Shown one piece after another: positions 1 through 7,337 of a DNA stretch of 64,000 nt (positions are counted from its first letter, which is position 1; the number at the start of each line of letters is the position of its first letter). The notes beneath the pieces were generated by a model. The model was not told the DNA's origin. It did not search any database and saw only the letters and a list, made by a program, of their open reading frames with translations. Origin of the DNA: Candidatus Raymondbacteria bacterium RIFOXYA2_FULL_49_16. Lineage in GTDB: Bacteria > Fibrobacterota > OXYB2-FULL-49-7 > XYB2-FULL-49-35. The translations under genes were made by a program, and so were the position numbers. Location: contig MFYT01000015.1 in assembly GCA_001789205.1 (NCBI GenBank), forward strand, positions 1 through 64,000. The letters are read 5' to 3'.

Positions 1-1686
1 TGATGGCCTTGATATGGTAGGGTGCGTACTGATCAGAAAGATGCGTGTAGAGGTTGATGCCGGAATCTGTGCCATAACGCAGATTGACCTGGCCAGTCTG
101 CCCGCCATGACCACCGACCTTGTAGTTCTGACCATCAGATGAAGATGTCTTACCCGATCCCCAATGCGCAGCGAAAGGCAGTCTATGCTGGTAATTTACC
201 AGTTCAGCCAGGCTCTTTGAATATGTTTCATCGCGAATGTGCCAGGCCCGTAGCGTATCGAGCTTGTTGAATGTCGATCCAGGACATGCCTCTGCCATTT
301 TCGTCAAACCAAGATTGATGGCGTCGGCCAATATCACCGTCAGTAACGCTGACCGGTCTTTTGCGAGGGTATCATTACGCAGGTGAGTGAAATGCCGTGT
401 GAAATCCGTCCACTGATCAACTTCCAGCAGCAGTTCCGTGATCTTGAGATGGGGAACAACGCCAAAGACTTCTTCCTCAAGTCTCTCTGCCTCTTCCGGT
501 ACGCTTTTGGTGAGTGGCTTGATCTTCAATAGTTCATCGGCGATTTCCGCGTCTGGCAGTTCGCCTGCGGCAGCCAATCGGTCGACTTCGTGCAGTTTCT
601 GCTTGAGCAACGCCAGTCTATCACGCAGATAGCGTTCGCCGTCAGTGTCGATCGCCAGAGGCAAACCGCCAGCATTACGCAGGGCCGTGAAGCGTGCTTG
701 CGGCAGCAGGTATTCTTCAAAGTCCTTGAATTGCCTTGAACCAGGAACCCACACATCGCCGGACCGCAAAGCATTCTTCAGTTCGGATAAAGCGCACAAT
801 TCGTAAAAACGCCGGTCAATGTCATTGTGCTTCAGGACATACTGTTTCCAGCGCGGCTTGATGAAATCGGTTGGCGCATCTTTTGGCACTGACCGGGCAT
901 TGGCCTGGTTCATTGCCTTGATTGCATCAATTCCGTCCAGCACCTTCTGGGCAACAGGCGCTGCTTTGAATGCGAACGCTTCCAGCAACCGGGGGGTGTA
1001 ACGCCGCATCTGGCCATAGCCGTCGGCGATCAAATGGAGGTGATCGGCTGACACAACCAGGTCAGTGCAATGGTGCGGGCATCTTGAAGAGGCGTAAGGA
1101 GAGTATCCAACCGTTTGCAGTGGTCTGCATTCAAACCTTCGGTCAATCGATGGTAGAACAATCGCGTTCCCTGGGCCAGCGGTTCAGAGCATAAACGGTC
1201 TATCACTCGTGCGGGCGGCATAATGATGTGGTTCTTGCGCAATAGATCGACCAACTGCTGTGCGATAACAATCGCTTTGTTTGTCTGTTGCGCCAGTTCT
1301 GTCAGGGTTCCGCGTTGTTGCCGGTATTTCACGGCAGTGAATGGACGATAGCCAAAGGCCGTTTGCAATTCAAGCGCATGTTCACGCCTGGTTCCGTCGC
1401 GTTTGGCATATTCAGCCCATGCAGCAGGCTTTACGTACAATTGCCGGGATACATGGGACAGGAGCTTGTCGGACGGCGTTGTGTCCAGAGTCATCGCATA
1501 GCCGGGATAGCGCAGGTAGCACAGTTGTATTGCAAAACCAAGCTGGTTGTGTGAACCGCGTCATTGCCGGACGATGGCCAGATCATGCTCGTCAAACGTG
1601 TAATGCCGTGCACTCTCCGTTTTGGTATCTGGAAACAAGAACAAGGTTTCCAGTTGGGCTGGAGAAAGAAGTGACCGGCGTGGCAT
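1..1686 (-). pseudogene. tnpA: Decayed Tn3-family transposase (tnpA), truncated by window edge
   Basis: Read on the minus strand from ATG at 1686, the protein begins MPRRSLLSPAQLETLF and continues with the DUF4158-type N-terminal domain typical of Tn3 transposases (HYTFDEHDLAIVRQ, LCYLRYPGYA). An in-frame TGA at 1561-1563 interrupts it where a conserved Arg codon (CGA) is expected. At about 1030 the frame shifts and the text jumps from the N-terminal region directly to the conserved YTPRLLEAFAFKAAP and DAPTDFIKPRW segments, so roughly 100 internal residues are missing. From there to base 1 the frame is open into the DDE region (ending YAPYHIKAI at the edge). The family performs replicative transposition. 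With a nonsense codon, a deletion and a frameshift, this copy cannot make a working enzyme. Confidence 0.9.
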
Positions 1687-1689
1687 GCG

Positions 1690-2039
1690 TTATTTTGCCG
1701 TCCGCAAATACTGGTAGAGCGTTTCCCGGCTGATTTTGAAACTACGGGCCACTTTTGCCTTCTGTTCACCAGCTCCAATACGGCTTTTCAACTCAGCTAT
1801 CTGTTCGTCATTGAGCGACCTCTTGCGGCCTTTATATGCGCCCCGTTGCCTGGCCAGGGCAATGCCTTCGCGCTGCCGCCACGAACAAAGGTCAGCAGTG
1901 CGTCCAATTGCGGCCGCTGGGTATCTTTGCCAGAGGCGCTTTCCGTAAAAACCTTATCAACATTGACATTATCCAATTGCCTTTCGGGATTTTGGTCAAA
2001 ACTACTCACCCGAACATAGCCGATGCGTTGTCCAATCAT
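1690..2039 (-). pseudogene. tnpR: Tn3-family resolvase (tnpR), internally deleted
   Basis: The N-terminus (MIGQRIGYVRVSSFDQNPERQLD, the serine being the nucleophile of serine recombinases) runs from ATG at 2039 to about 1880. The sequence then switches frame and resumes at the C-terminal REGIALARQRGAYKGRK and the helix-turn-helix (ISRETLYQYLR), with a stop at 1690. Intact family members are about 180-200 residues; about 70 residues between catalytic and DNA-binding parts are lost. The gene ends 3 bp before the tnpA start, the usual resolvase-transposase order. Both genes of the element therefore carry internal deletions. Confidence 0.88.
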
Positions 2040-2064
2040 TCAATACCTCTAGAAACAGGGGTTC

Positions 2065-2183
2065 TGTCAGGATAAAATCTAAGATTTGGGCGGGTATGTG
2101 TCAATAAAATTCAATTATCGTTCTATTCTGACGCATTTTGGTTCCCCAATGGACACACATCTGAAGTATACTCTATCCTGACA
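2065..2183. other. Possible res (resolution) site remnant
   Basis: Just upstream of tnpR lie four resolvase-half-site-like words: TGTCAGGATA at 2065-2074, TGTCAATAAA at 2099-2108, and in inverted orientation TATTCTGACG at 2124-2133 and TATCCTGACA at 2174-2183. The outer pair is a perfect 10-bp inverted repeat. Tn3 res sites consist of such inverted TGTC-type half-sites next to tnpR. No convincing 38-bp Tn3 terminal inverted repeat was found by eye. Confidence 0.4.
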
Positions 2184-2283
2184 TAAAGATTAAATTCATC
2201 AAAATCAGAAAAAGTATAAATATTTTCTGCTGTTTTTCATAAAAACATAGGTATAAAACAGCAGAAAAAAGTCATTTTATCTC

Positions 2284-2312
2284 TTGACAATTTCAGTTTT
2301 ATAATATATTTT
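2284..2312 (+). promoter_or_regulatory. Putative sigma-70-like promoter of the 2.4-5.2 kb operon
   Basis: TTGACA at 2284-2289 is followed by an AT-rich stretch offering a -10 of TATATT (15-bp spacing) or TATTTT (17-bp spacing). It is the best promoter-like pair in the AT-rich interval 2184-2370. The first gene downstream has a strong AGGAGG at 2361-2366. Nothing else is recognisable in that interval. Confidence 0.4.
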
Positions 2313-2370
2313 TAATTCCAATATTGTTTACTGTTTGATGACAAATTAAACTAAACTTTCAGGAGGTTTT

Positions 2371-2817
2371 ATGGCAGACAACAATATTCCCGTCACTGCA
2401 AATGGTGATGTCACGATAGATTGTGACAATAACAATGATCAAACTACGTGTAAGATTGTCTTTAGTCACGACAATGGCACTGAATTGGCGAGAATTCAGG
2501 AAAACGGGTGTTTTGGTATAGGGAATACAGCGCCCACATACCCTCTAGATGTACTAAAAGATGGGAATTCCGAGAATATAATTGCCAATCTGAAGAATAT
2601 CAATTCCGGAAATAGTGCTGGGGTGGCATTGAATCTGTTGGCATACAACGCATCGACAAAAATTACTAAATTTGGGGCTGGACACTCAACGCAAGCATCA
2701 AATATGGTGATAAATAATGTTGGTGGGGACATTATATTCAAGTGGTCTGGTACTGAAAAACTAAGAATTACAAGTGATGGAAAATTAAAGATCGGAAGTT
2801 GGACCATACAAGGATGA
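2371..2817 (+). CDS. Hypothetical tail-fibre-like beta-repeat protein
   Basis: Protein of 148 aa with no signal peptide. It contains text typical of phage tail-fibre and endosialidase-chaperone-type beta-solenoid proteins: FGIGNTAPTYPLDVLKDG (about residues 50-66) and a final GGDIIFKWSGTEKLRITSDGKLKIG. Such strings form short beta repeats that trimerise in fibres, which is family knowledge; the actual role here is unknown. A strong Shine-Dalgarno (AGGAGG) fixes the start. It is the first gene of an AT-rich operon whose last gene encodes a T9SS cargo, so a surface or secreted structure is plausible. No phage structural or replication genes are nearby, which argues against a prophage. Confidence 0.55.
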   Translation: MADNNIPVTANGDVTIDCDNNNDQTTCKIVFSHDNGTELARIQENGCFGIGNTAPTYPLDVLKDGNSENIIANLKNINSGNSAGVALNLLAYNASTKITKFGAGHSTQASNMVINNVGGDIIFKWSGTEKLRITSDGKLKIGSWTIQG

Positions 2818-2837
2818 TTTGAATCAGGAGGGCAAAC

Positions 2838-3695
2838 ATGTCGGATCTCAAGTTTACATCACCATCTGACCTATATTTACAATTAGCATCCGATGGGACA
2901 CTTTCCCTAAAGGGTTATCTTCACCATTCTATTACAAATGGAGAACTATCTTCGGGATACACACCATTTACTTACAGCCCTTATTTCCCACCAAATGGCC
3001 TGTGGTTGATATCCCCAGATTTCGAAGCAACACCGACAGCAAATAGGGTATGGTTTTTAGACGGAAGTATTTATACACAAGGTACATTTTATAAAAACCA
3101 GACAAGCTTTTCGGGCACATTGATATTTAAGGATTCCGTAGGAAATACTATAATGTCCATTGATGATAATGGAGATATATATTTGAAAGGCGATGTTACA
3201 AATATTGGAAGTCCTTCCGCCCCATCTTACAATCCAAACAAATGGAATGATGGTGATGTAATTCAAGAGAGTGACAATTGTTATAACTATGCAAATGATC
3301 AAATCACATACACATATGCGCAACCAGGTTGGGCTAGTGATAGCAGTTTTAAGGAAAATTTATGGGCTAATTTCGATCCAGAACATTTATGGGAAGCGGC
3401 AGGAGATGATGGATTAGAGTATGCAGGTATTTCAGAACCATCTGATCCTGGAGATGGTAGACATATTGTATGTCTAGTGTGTGATCTTCGAAACCCAAGT
3501 CCAGATTACCGTGATTATCATTGGTATCGTAAAGATTCAAATGGATATTGGTCTCACAAAATAGGTGATGGAGAGGCAACGAACTTAGATAATTCGGGTG
3601 ATCCTATTACAGATCCTAAAACATGCGATCGAGGAAGATATACTACTTTTGGTTGTTATATGTATGCCCGTGGAAATAATGCATTCATAAGATAA
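2838..3695 (+). CDS. Hypothetical fibre-like protein with beta-repeat N-terminal half
   Basis: Protein of 285 aa, start supported by CAGGAGGG. The first half has repeat-like beta text (VWFLDGSIYTQGTFYKNQ and GNTIMSIDDNGDIYLKGDV, about residues 72-130), the same style as its upstream neighbour. The C-terminal half (residues 140-285) is Cys-containing and rich in Asp, Tyr and Trp (CYNYANDQITYTYAQPG, CLVCDLRNPSPDYRDYHWY) and resembles a compact extracellular domain, but I do not recognise the family. No signal peptide is visible. It lies 20 bp after the previous gene and is co-oriented with it. Confidence 0.55.
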   Translation: MSDLKFTSPSDLYLQLASDGTLSLKGYLHHSITNGELSSGYTPFTYSPYFPPNGLWLISPDFEATPTANRVWFLDGSIYTQGTFYKNQTSFSGTLIFKDSVGNTIMSIDDNGDIYLKGDVTNIGSPSAPSYNPNKWNDGDVIQESDNCYNYANDQITYTYAQPGWASDSSFKENLWANFDPEHLWEAAGDDGLEYAGISEPSDPGDGRHIVCLVCDLRNPSPDYRDYHWYRKDSNGYWSHKIGDGEATNLDNSGDPITDPKTCDRGRYTTFGCYMYARGNNAFIR

Positions 3696-3705
3696 AGGAA
3701 ACAAT

Positions 3706-4107
3706 ATGGAAAATAAAACAAATCTAATAATTACTATTGATGTTTTTTCTGGAAGGCCAAATCCTTCTTTTAAATTGATAGAAGTAGAAGAAATAAATAA
3801 TATTACCCAGCAAATAAAAATGTTAACAGACAGAGATAAATTACAGCCTACATTTATGGACAATGTTAGTCACCTGTCCAAGTTGGGATATAGGGGAGTA
3901 ATAATTCATGACAATATGGGTCTGATCTGGGGCACACCGCGTAAATATTACATTTCTAAGGGATATGTCATATACAAGGAAGACAATAAATATCTTGTAT
4001 TTAATGACGTTGAATGTTCTTTTGAGAAATATATATTAGGGATTGCCAAGGAAAAGAGAATTATCACAGAAGGAATGTCCGAACTTTTGCCAAATAGAGT
4101 TAAATGA
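3706..4107 (+). CDS. Hypothetical protein with FSGRPNP and LGYRG motifs
   Basis: Protein of 133 aa with an AAGGAA ribosome site. Two motifs stand out: DVFSGRPNPSFKL near the N-terminus (about residues 12-24) and LGYRGVIIHD (about 58-67). From memory these recur together in small proteins of unknown function in Myxococcota, Actinobacteria and others; I cannot name a Pfam entry. Mostly beta/alpha mixed, no signal peptide or membrane segment. Its stop overlaps the next gene start by 4 bp, so translation is coupled to the T9SS cargo gene. Confidence 0.5.
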   Translation: MENKTNLIITIDVFSGRPNPSFKLIEVEEINNITQQIKMLTDRDKLQPTFMDNVSHLSKLGYRGVIIHDNMGLIWGTPRKYYISKGYVIYKEDNKYLVFNDVECSFEKYILGIAKEKRIITEGMSELLPNRVK

Positions 4108-5189
4108 AAATAATGATTAGGTTATGCATATTTGTCTTAACGGCAACGGTGTTTGTCTTTTCGGAGACGCATATCTTCTGGTACAAAGCCCTCAATAATC
4201 ACTATGCTCTGACCGATAGCCCAGGCCCGGCATTGGCAGCAAATTCTATCATACATGAAGGGAAAATTGCCACATGCAACAATTCAGTAGGCCTAGGATA
4301 TACAGGAAGCGGTTTTTCATGCGGATCAAATGTAAATGATGATCAGGGCTGGTGCTCTCTGTTTTATTCAGAGGATATCAATGATTCCTTAATGACAGGA
4401 ATCGTAGATTCGGCCTTTATCCGTGGAGAATATTATAACCCGAGTCATGAAGGGCCTCCGATATGCAATGGCGGAATCATCAATATAAAATGTGGGGTTG
4501 TGGACGTAGCCCCTGGCTTGGAAATGTGGGAAGATTTTCCTGGGGGTTTTCCAGATGATGCGGTATGTACAGATTTGCTTCTTTTGAAACCACTGGATTA
4601 TTCTCTAGATTTAATCGAAGGCACTGTGGATACGATCGTTTATATGACATTATCTGGAAATCCAACTCAACCAAATCAACTTGACAGCAATTTTATCCGG
4701 ATAGACATTACAAAACAAATAGATTGGATTGTGCAACATCATGATGGAAGGTACGCTATTGTATTTCTATCGCCTATAGGGCAGGGAAGTACGGGAAAAT
4801 TTACAGTGTTTGCAGAAGAAATCTGTTCTTTAAATACGCGTGGTTATTATCCACCCAGATGTCCTTGGACCAAAGACGGCAACACGACCCACCTCCTGGT
4901 CTACGGCGATCTGAACGACAGCATTTCCACAGAGAAGGCTCTGCAGATCAAGACCGGCCTTAAAGTGACCATAGCGCCTAATCCGTTCAATCCCTCCACA
5001 AGAATAGCTATAGGCCAGGAAGCGGATATTGATATCTATGATGTTAACGGTAAGCTGGTGGATCGGCTGGCAGCGCAAGGTTCACAACCTTTGGAATGGA
5101 ATGCTTCAAAGTTGCCGGGGGGCGTTTACTTTTGCAGGGTGAAGGCAGGTGGAAGAACGGTAATGGGGAAGATAGTGTATCTACGATAA
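4104..5189 (+). CDS. Secreted protein with T9SS C-terminal sorting domain
   Basis: Protein of 361 aa. An N-terminal signal peptide (MKIMIRLCIFVLTATVFVFS) is followed by a Cys-rich passenger of unknown fold (residues 25-285) and a type A T9SS sorting domain in the last 75 residues (VTIAPNPFNPSTRI, DIYDVNGKLVD, LPGGVYFCRV, terminal MGKIVYLR). T9SS cargo is exported through the outer membrane and anchored or released after removal of that domain. Base use changes inside the gene: the passenger is AT-rich like the three genes before it, but from about 4870 onward the codons are GC-rich like the rest of the chromosome. This suggests an acquired passenger joined to a resident sorting domain. The start overlaps the preceding stop (ATGA). 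Confidence 0.8.
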   Translation: MKIMIRLCIFVLTATVFVFSETHIFWYKALNNHYALTDSPGPALAANSIIHEGKIATCNNSVGLGYTGSGFSCGSNVNDDQGWCSLFYSEDINDSLMTGIVDSAFIRGEYYNPSHEGPPICNGGIINIKCGVVDVAPGLEMWEDFPGGFPDDAVCTDLLLLKPLDYSLDLIEGTVDTIVYMTLSGNPTQPNQLDSNFIRIDITKQIDWIVQHHDGRYAIVFLSPIGQGSTGKFTVFAEEICSLNTRGYYPPRCPWTKDGNTTHLLVYGDLNDSISTEKALQIKTGLKVTIAPNPFNPSTRIAIGQEADIDIYDVNGKLVDRLAAQGSQPLEWNASKLPGGVYFCRVKAGGRTVMGKIVYLR

Positions 5190-5294
5190 GGAAACGTTAT
5201 AATCTGTTTTCTGTACACACCCAAACGACACTTAAAACCGGCGTCAAGTTAATTTAATCGATTAAGCTTAGCGTACTTTAATTTCCCTTTCGCC

Positions 5295-5438
5295 AAACGA
5301 CCCCTTTATTTTTCTTTTTACAGGCGGCAATTAGTGCTCCTGCTTATTGGTGGAGATAAGAGCAGCCAAAGTCGTGATATACGAAAAGCGCGGACGCTTC
5401 TTAAAGAACTAGATGGAGGGATGTATGAAAAAAGCTAA
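5295..5438 (+). pseudogene. HigB/RelE-like toxin, C-terminal remnant
   Basis: An open frame from about 5295 to the stop at 5436-5438 reads YFSFYRRQLVLLLIGGDKSS, then QSRDIRKARTLLKEL. The GGDKSSQ-RDI-KA block is the signature C-terminus of the RelE/ParE-superfamily toxins paired with HI1420-type antitoxins. The N-terminal half, about 60 residues, is absent: upstream DNA holds no start or matching sequence. Its end overlaps the antitoxin start by 14 bp, the normal organisation of this toxin-antitoxin family. Confidence 0.75.
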
Positions 5439-5725
5439 AACTCGCGTCTATGATGCTTCAGAATATCTTAAGACGGAAAAAGACATGAACGCATACTTTG
5501 AAGCCGCACTTGAAGAAGGTGATCCTGCAATTGTCGTTCAAGCACTGGGAGTCATTGCAAAAGCACGAGGGATGACTGAAATTGCGCATAAAACCGGATT
5601 AAGACGCGAAAGCTTGTATAAGGCATTTATCGCCAGATGGAAATCCTGAGTTCGCGACCGTTCTCAAGGTGGTCCATGCATTGGGCCTCAAATTACACGC
5701 TGAGAACAGCCACGTGCTGATGTAG
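5425..5725 (+). pseudogene. HigA/HI1420-type antitoxin broken by a 1-nt insertion
   Basis: Start chosen at ATG 5425 (GGAGGG four bases upstream). The protein MKKAKTRVYDASEYLK... follows the addiction-module antidote family (about 100 aa, HTH with GMTEIAHKTGLRRESLYKAF). Around 5630 the frame breaks and an early stop follows at 5647-5649. In the other frame the family sequence continues exactly: DGNPEFATVLKVVHALGLKL, then HAENSHVLM and stop at 5725. Removing one A near 5630 restores YKAFSPDGNPEF, the expected family sequence. With the partner toxin already truncated, loss of the antitoxin would cost nothing. Confidence 0.82.
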
Positions 5726-5926
5726 GAGACAATACAATCCGGCCATACGCAATTCATGAAAAACACTCAATAACCCGCAGGGCGATTCGGTTCAATCGCT
5801 ATAGACGGCTTTCGCTTTCATTCCCAATTCTTTCTTAATCGATAATAAAATCTTGCTATGGCACGCTAAACATTGCATATTTAATTTTGTAGGATGGGCT
5901 ATCCTTATGCTTTGCACAAGATGCAA

Positions 5927-5960
5927 TTGGCCTGTTGCAATGCTCTTAAAATGGCGCACC
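5927..5960 (+). repeat. Left inverted repeat framing the TIR gene
   Basis: TTGGCCTGTTGCAATGC at 5927-5943 is a perfect 17-bp inverted match to 6884-6900, and TGGCGCACC at 5952-5960 is inverted at 6858-6866. The two copies face each other around the single TIR gene, defining a unit of about 0.97 kb. The remainder of the non-coding stretch 5726-6028 shows no other recognisable element. Confidence 0.7.
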
Positions 5961-6028
5961 AAAACCGAAATTCGCCGCGTCCTGCGGCTCCAAAAAGCCA
6001 TAAATATTCCAAAAGATAGGGGTTCTTT

Positions 6029-6841
6029 ATGAGTACTAAAACAGATATTTCAAATAACGTTATTTCAACCTACAAGAAAATTGTTGAAGCTCATTATCCT
6101 GGCAAATCCACCTTTTGGCCTCTTATTTCTGGATGCGACACAAAGTTTGCGACATTCCATGGCACTCTTATCATTGCATTTATTCATACCGGAACAAGGG
6201 CATTTCAGAAATCTGATGGACTGGGCGAACTTTCTTCTACGACGCTGGACGTAAGCGATATAACAATCGATAATTGTGATCAAGTTCGATCGAAATTGGA
6301 GAATTTCCTTTCGCTAAAGCAACAAGACGGCATTATATTTATCAAGCAGGACATTGCTCCTTTAGCTGAATTCCAAAAACTTCTTGAAAGACATGAATTG
6401 GCAATGGGAGGTGGCGCAATGAAAATATTCTTGAGTCATAAGGGAATTGACAAGCCTATGGTTCGTGATTTTTCAGATACTTTATTGTTACTTGGTTTTC
6501 AGCCCTGGTTAGATGAAGATGCAATGACTGCTGGAGTTGAACTTGAACGTGGCATTCTTCAAGGATTCAAAGAATCTTGCGCAGCGGTCTTTTTTATTAC
6601 GCCAGATTTTAAAGATGAATCATGTTTGGCATCAGAAATTAATTATGCAATAGCCCAAAAGCGCGAAAAAGGCAATAGATTTTCAATCGTAACTATTGTT
6701 TTCAGTGTCAATGACAAAAAAGGCTCAGTCCCCGATCTTCTAAAGCAATACGTATGGAAAGAACCAAGTTCGCATTTAGCTGCTTTGCAAGAAATTATTA
6801 AAGCATTACCAATAAAAATAGGCAACCCCAAATGGAAATAG
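6029..6841 (+). CDS. TIR-domain protein, candidate NAD-consuming immune effector
   Basis: Protein of 270 aa. Residues 131-270 form a bacterial TIR domain: MKIFLSHKGIDK (first strand and loop), GFQPWLDEDAMTAG, AAVFFITPDF and CLASEINYAIAQ, where the Glu of SEINYA is the expected catalytic residue of NAD-cleaving TIRs. Residues 1-130 are a separate alpha/beta domain I do not recognise; it may sense or recruit. There is no signal peptide or membrane segment. An internal in-frame ATG at 6419 has its own GGAGG (6407-6411) and would yield the TIR domain alone (about 140 aa). The gene stands alone between inverted repeats in an AT-rich island. TIR proteins of this type often act in anti-phage defence; for this one that is inference. 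Confidence 0.8.
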   Translation: MSTKTDISNNVISTYKKIVEAHYPGKSTFWPLISGCDTKFATFHGTLIIAFIHTGTRAFQKSDGLGELSSTTLDVSDITIDNCDQVRSKLENFLSLKQQDGIIFIKQDIAPLAEFQKLLERHELAMGGGAMKIFLSHKGIDKPMVRDFSDTLLLLGFQPWLDEDAMTAGVELERGILQGFKESCAAVFFITPDFKDESCLASEINYAIAQKREKGNRFSIVTIVFSVNDKKGSVPDLLKQYVWKEPSSHLAALQEIIKALPIKIGNPKWK

Positions 6842-6857
6842 TAAAAGCATTAATACA

Positions 6858-6900
6858 GGTGCGCCAAAAAAGAATATTGCAATGCATTGCAACAGGCCAA
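6858..6900 (-). repeat. Right inverted repeat framing the TIR gene
   Basis: Contains GGTGCGCCA at 6858-6866 and GCATTGCAACAGGCCAA at 6884-6900, inverted counterparts of the left copy at 5927-5960. The inner spacing is longer here (17 versus 8 bases), partly because of a local ATTGCAATGCATTGCAA palindrome. The repeat begins 17 bp after the TIR stop codon. Confidence 0.7.
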
Positions 6901-6968
6901 CAGCAACCAACTACCGCAAGCTCGGCAAAGGTTAACCCAAATGCGGTCCGCTCCGTGGCCGTAGCCAC

Positions 6969-7047
6969 TCCGCCGGACGGCGGAACTTAACGTTACATTC
7001 TACGCTGAGAGCCGCCCGCAGCACTTCGGGCTTGCTGACCGTTATGC
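6969..7047 (+). other. Hairpin plus attC-like site (tentative)
   Basis: Within the 496-bp gene-free stretch 6842-7337, a perfect hairpin at 6969-6984 (TCCGCCG, loop GA, CGGCGGA) is followed by a 63-bp segment bounded by ACTTAAC (6985-6991) and GTTATGC (7041-7047). These fit the RYYYAAC and GTTRRRY ends of integron attC sites and the outer words are nearly complementary. The interior (GCCCG...CGGGC) folds only imperfectly. No integrase is in the window. The rest of the stretch is featureless up to the ABC gene promoter region. Confidence 0.28.
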
Positions 7048-7337
7048 TCCATTTTAAGACAAATACAGCAGTACATGGAAATTAAAACGCAGTGTTTCAT
7101 AAGATCTTGTCTAAAGCTCCGGATGTTGAACCGAAACTCCGCGACAGATTATAAACTCCGCCTTCCGGTTACCTTGTATATGGGGGCATGGTTTAAATGA
7201 CTGCCCCATATATTGTACAACCCGTTATGGCTTATATTTTTATTTGACCTTACCCAGGCTAATTTCGTATCTTCATTTTTCGTATTAACTGGTTAAGTAT
7301 ATCTAAATTATATAAGATTTAAGCAAAGGAACGGTTT

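Noticed and set aside
526..774. Minus-strand 82-residue frame in the Tn3 region
   Set aside because: It is out of frame with the recognisable transposase, whose own frame is continuous here.
1491..1778. Minus-strand frame bridging tnpR and tnpA
   Set aside because: It is a frame between the two genuine pseudogene frames; the family sequence lies in the adjacent frame with a TGA at 1561.
2371..5189. A prophage
   Set aside because: Fibre-like repeats are present, but there are no capsid, terminase, portal, lysis or integrase genes nearby, and the last gene is a T9SS cargo.
5792..6001. Minus-strand frame upstream of the TIR gene
   Set aside because: It crosses the left inverted repeat, has no ribosome site and no recognisable sequence.
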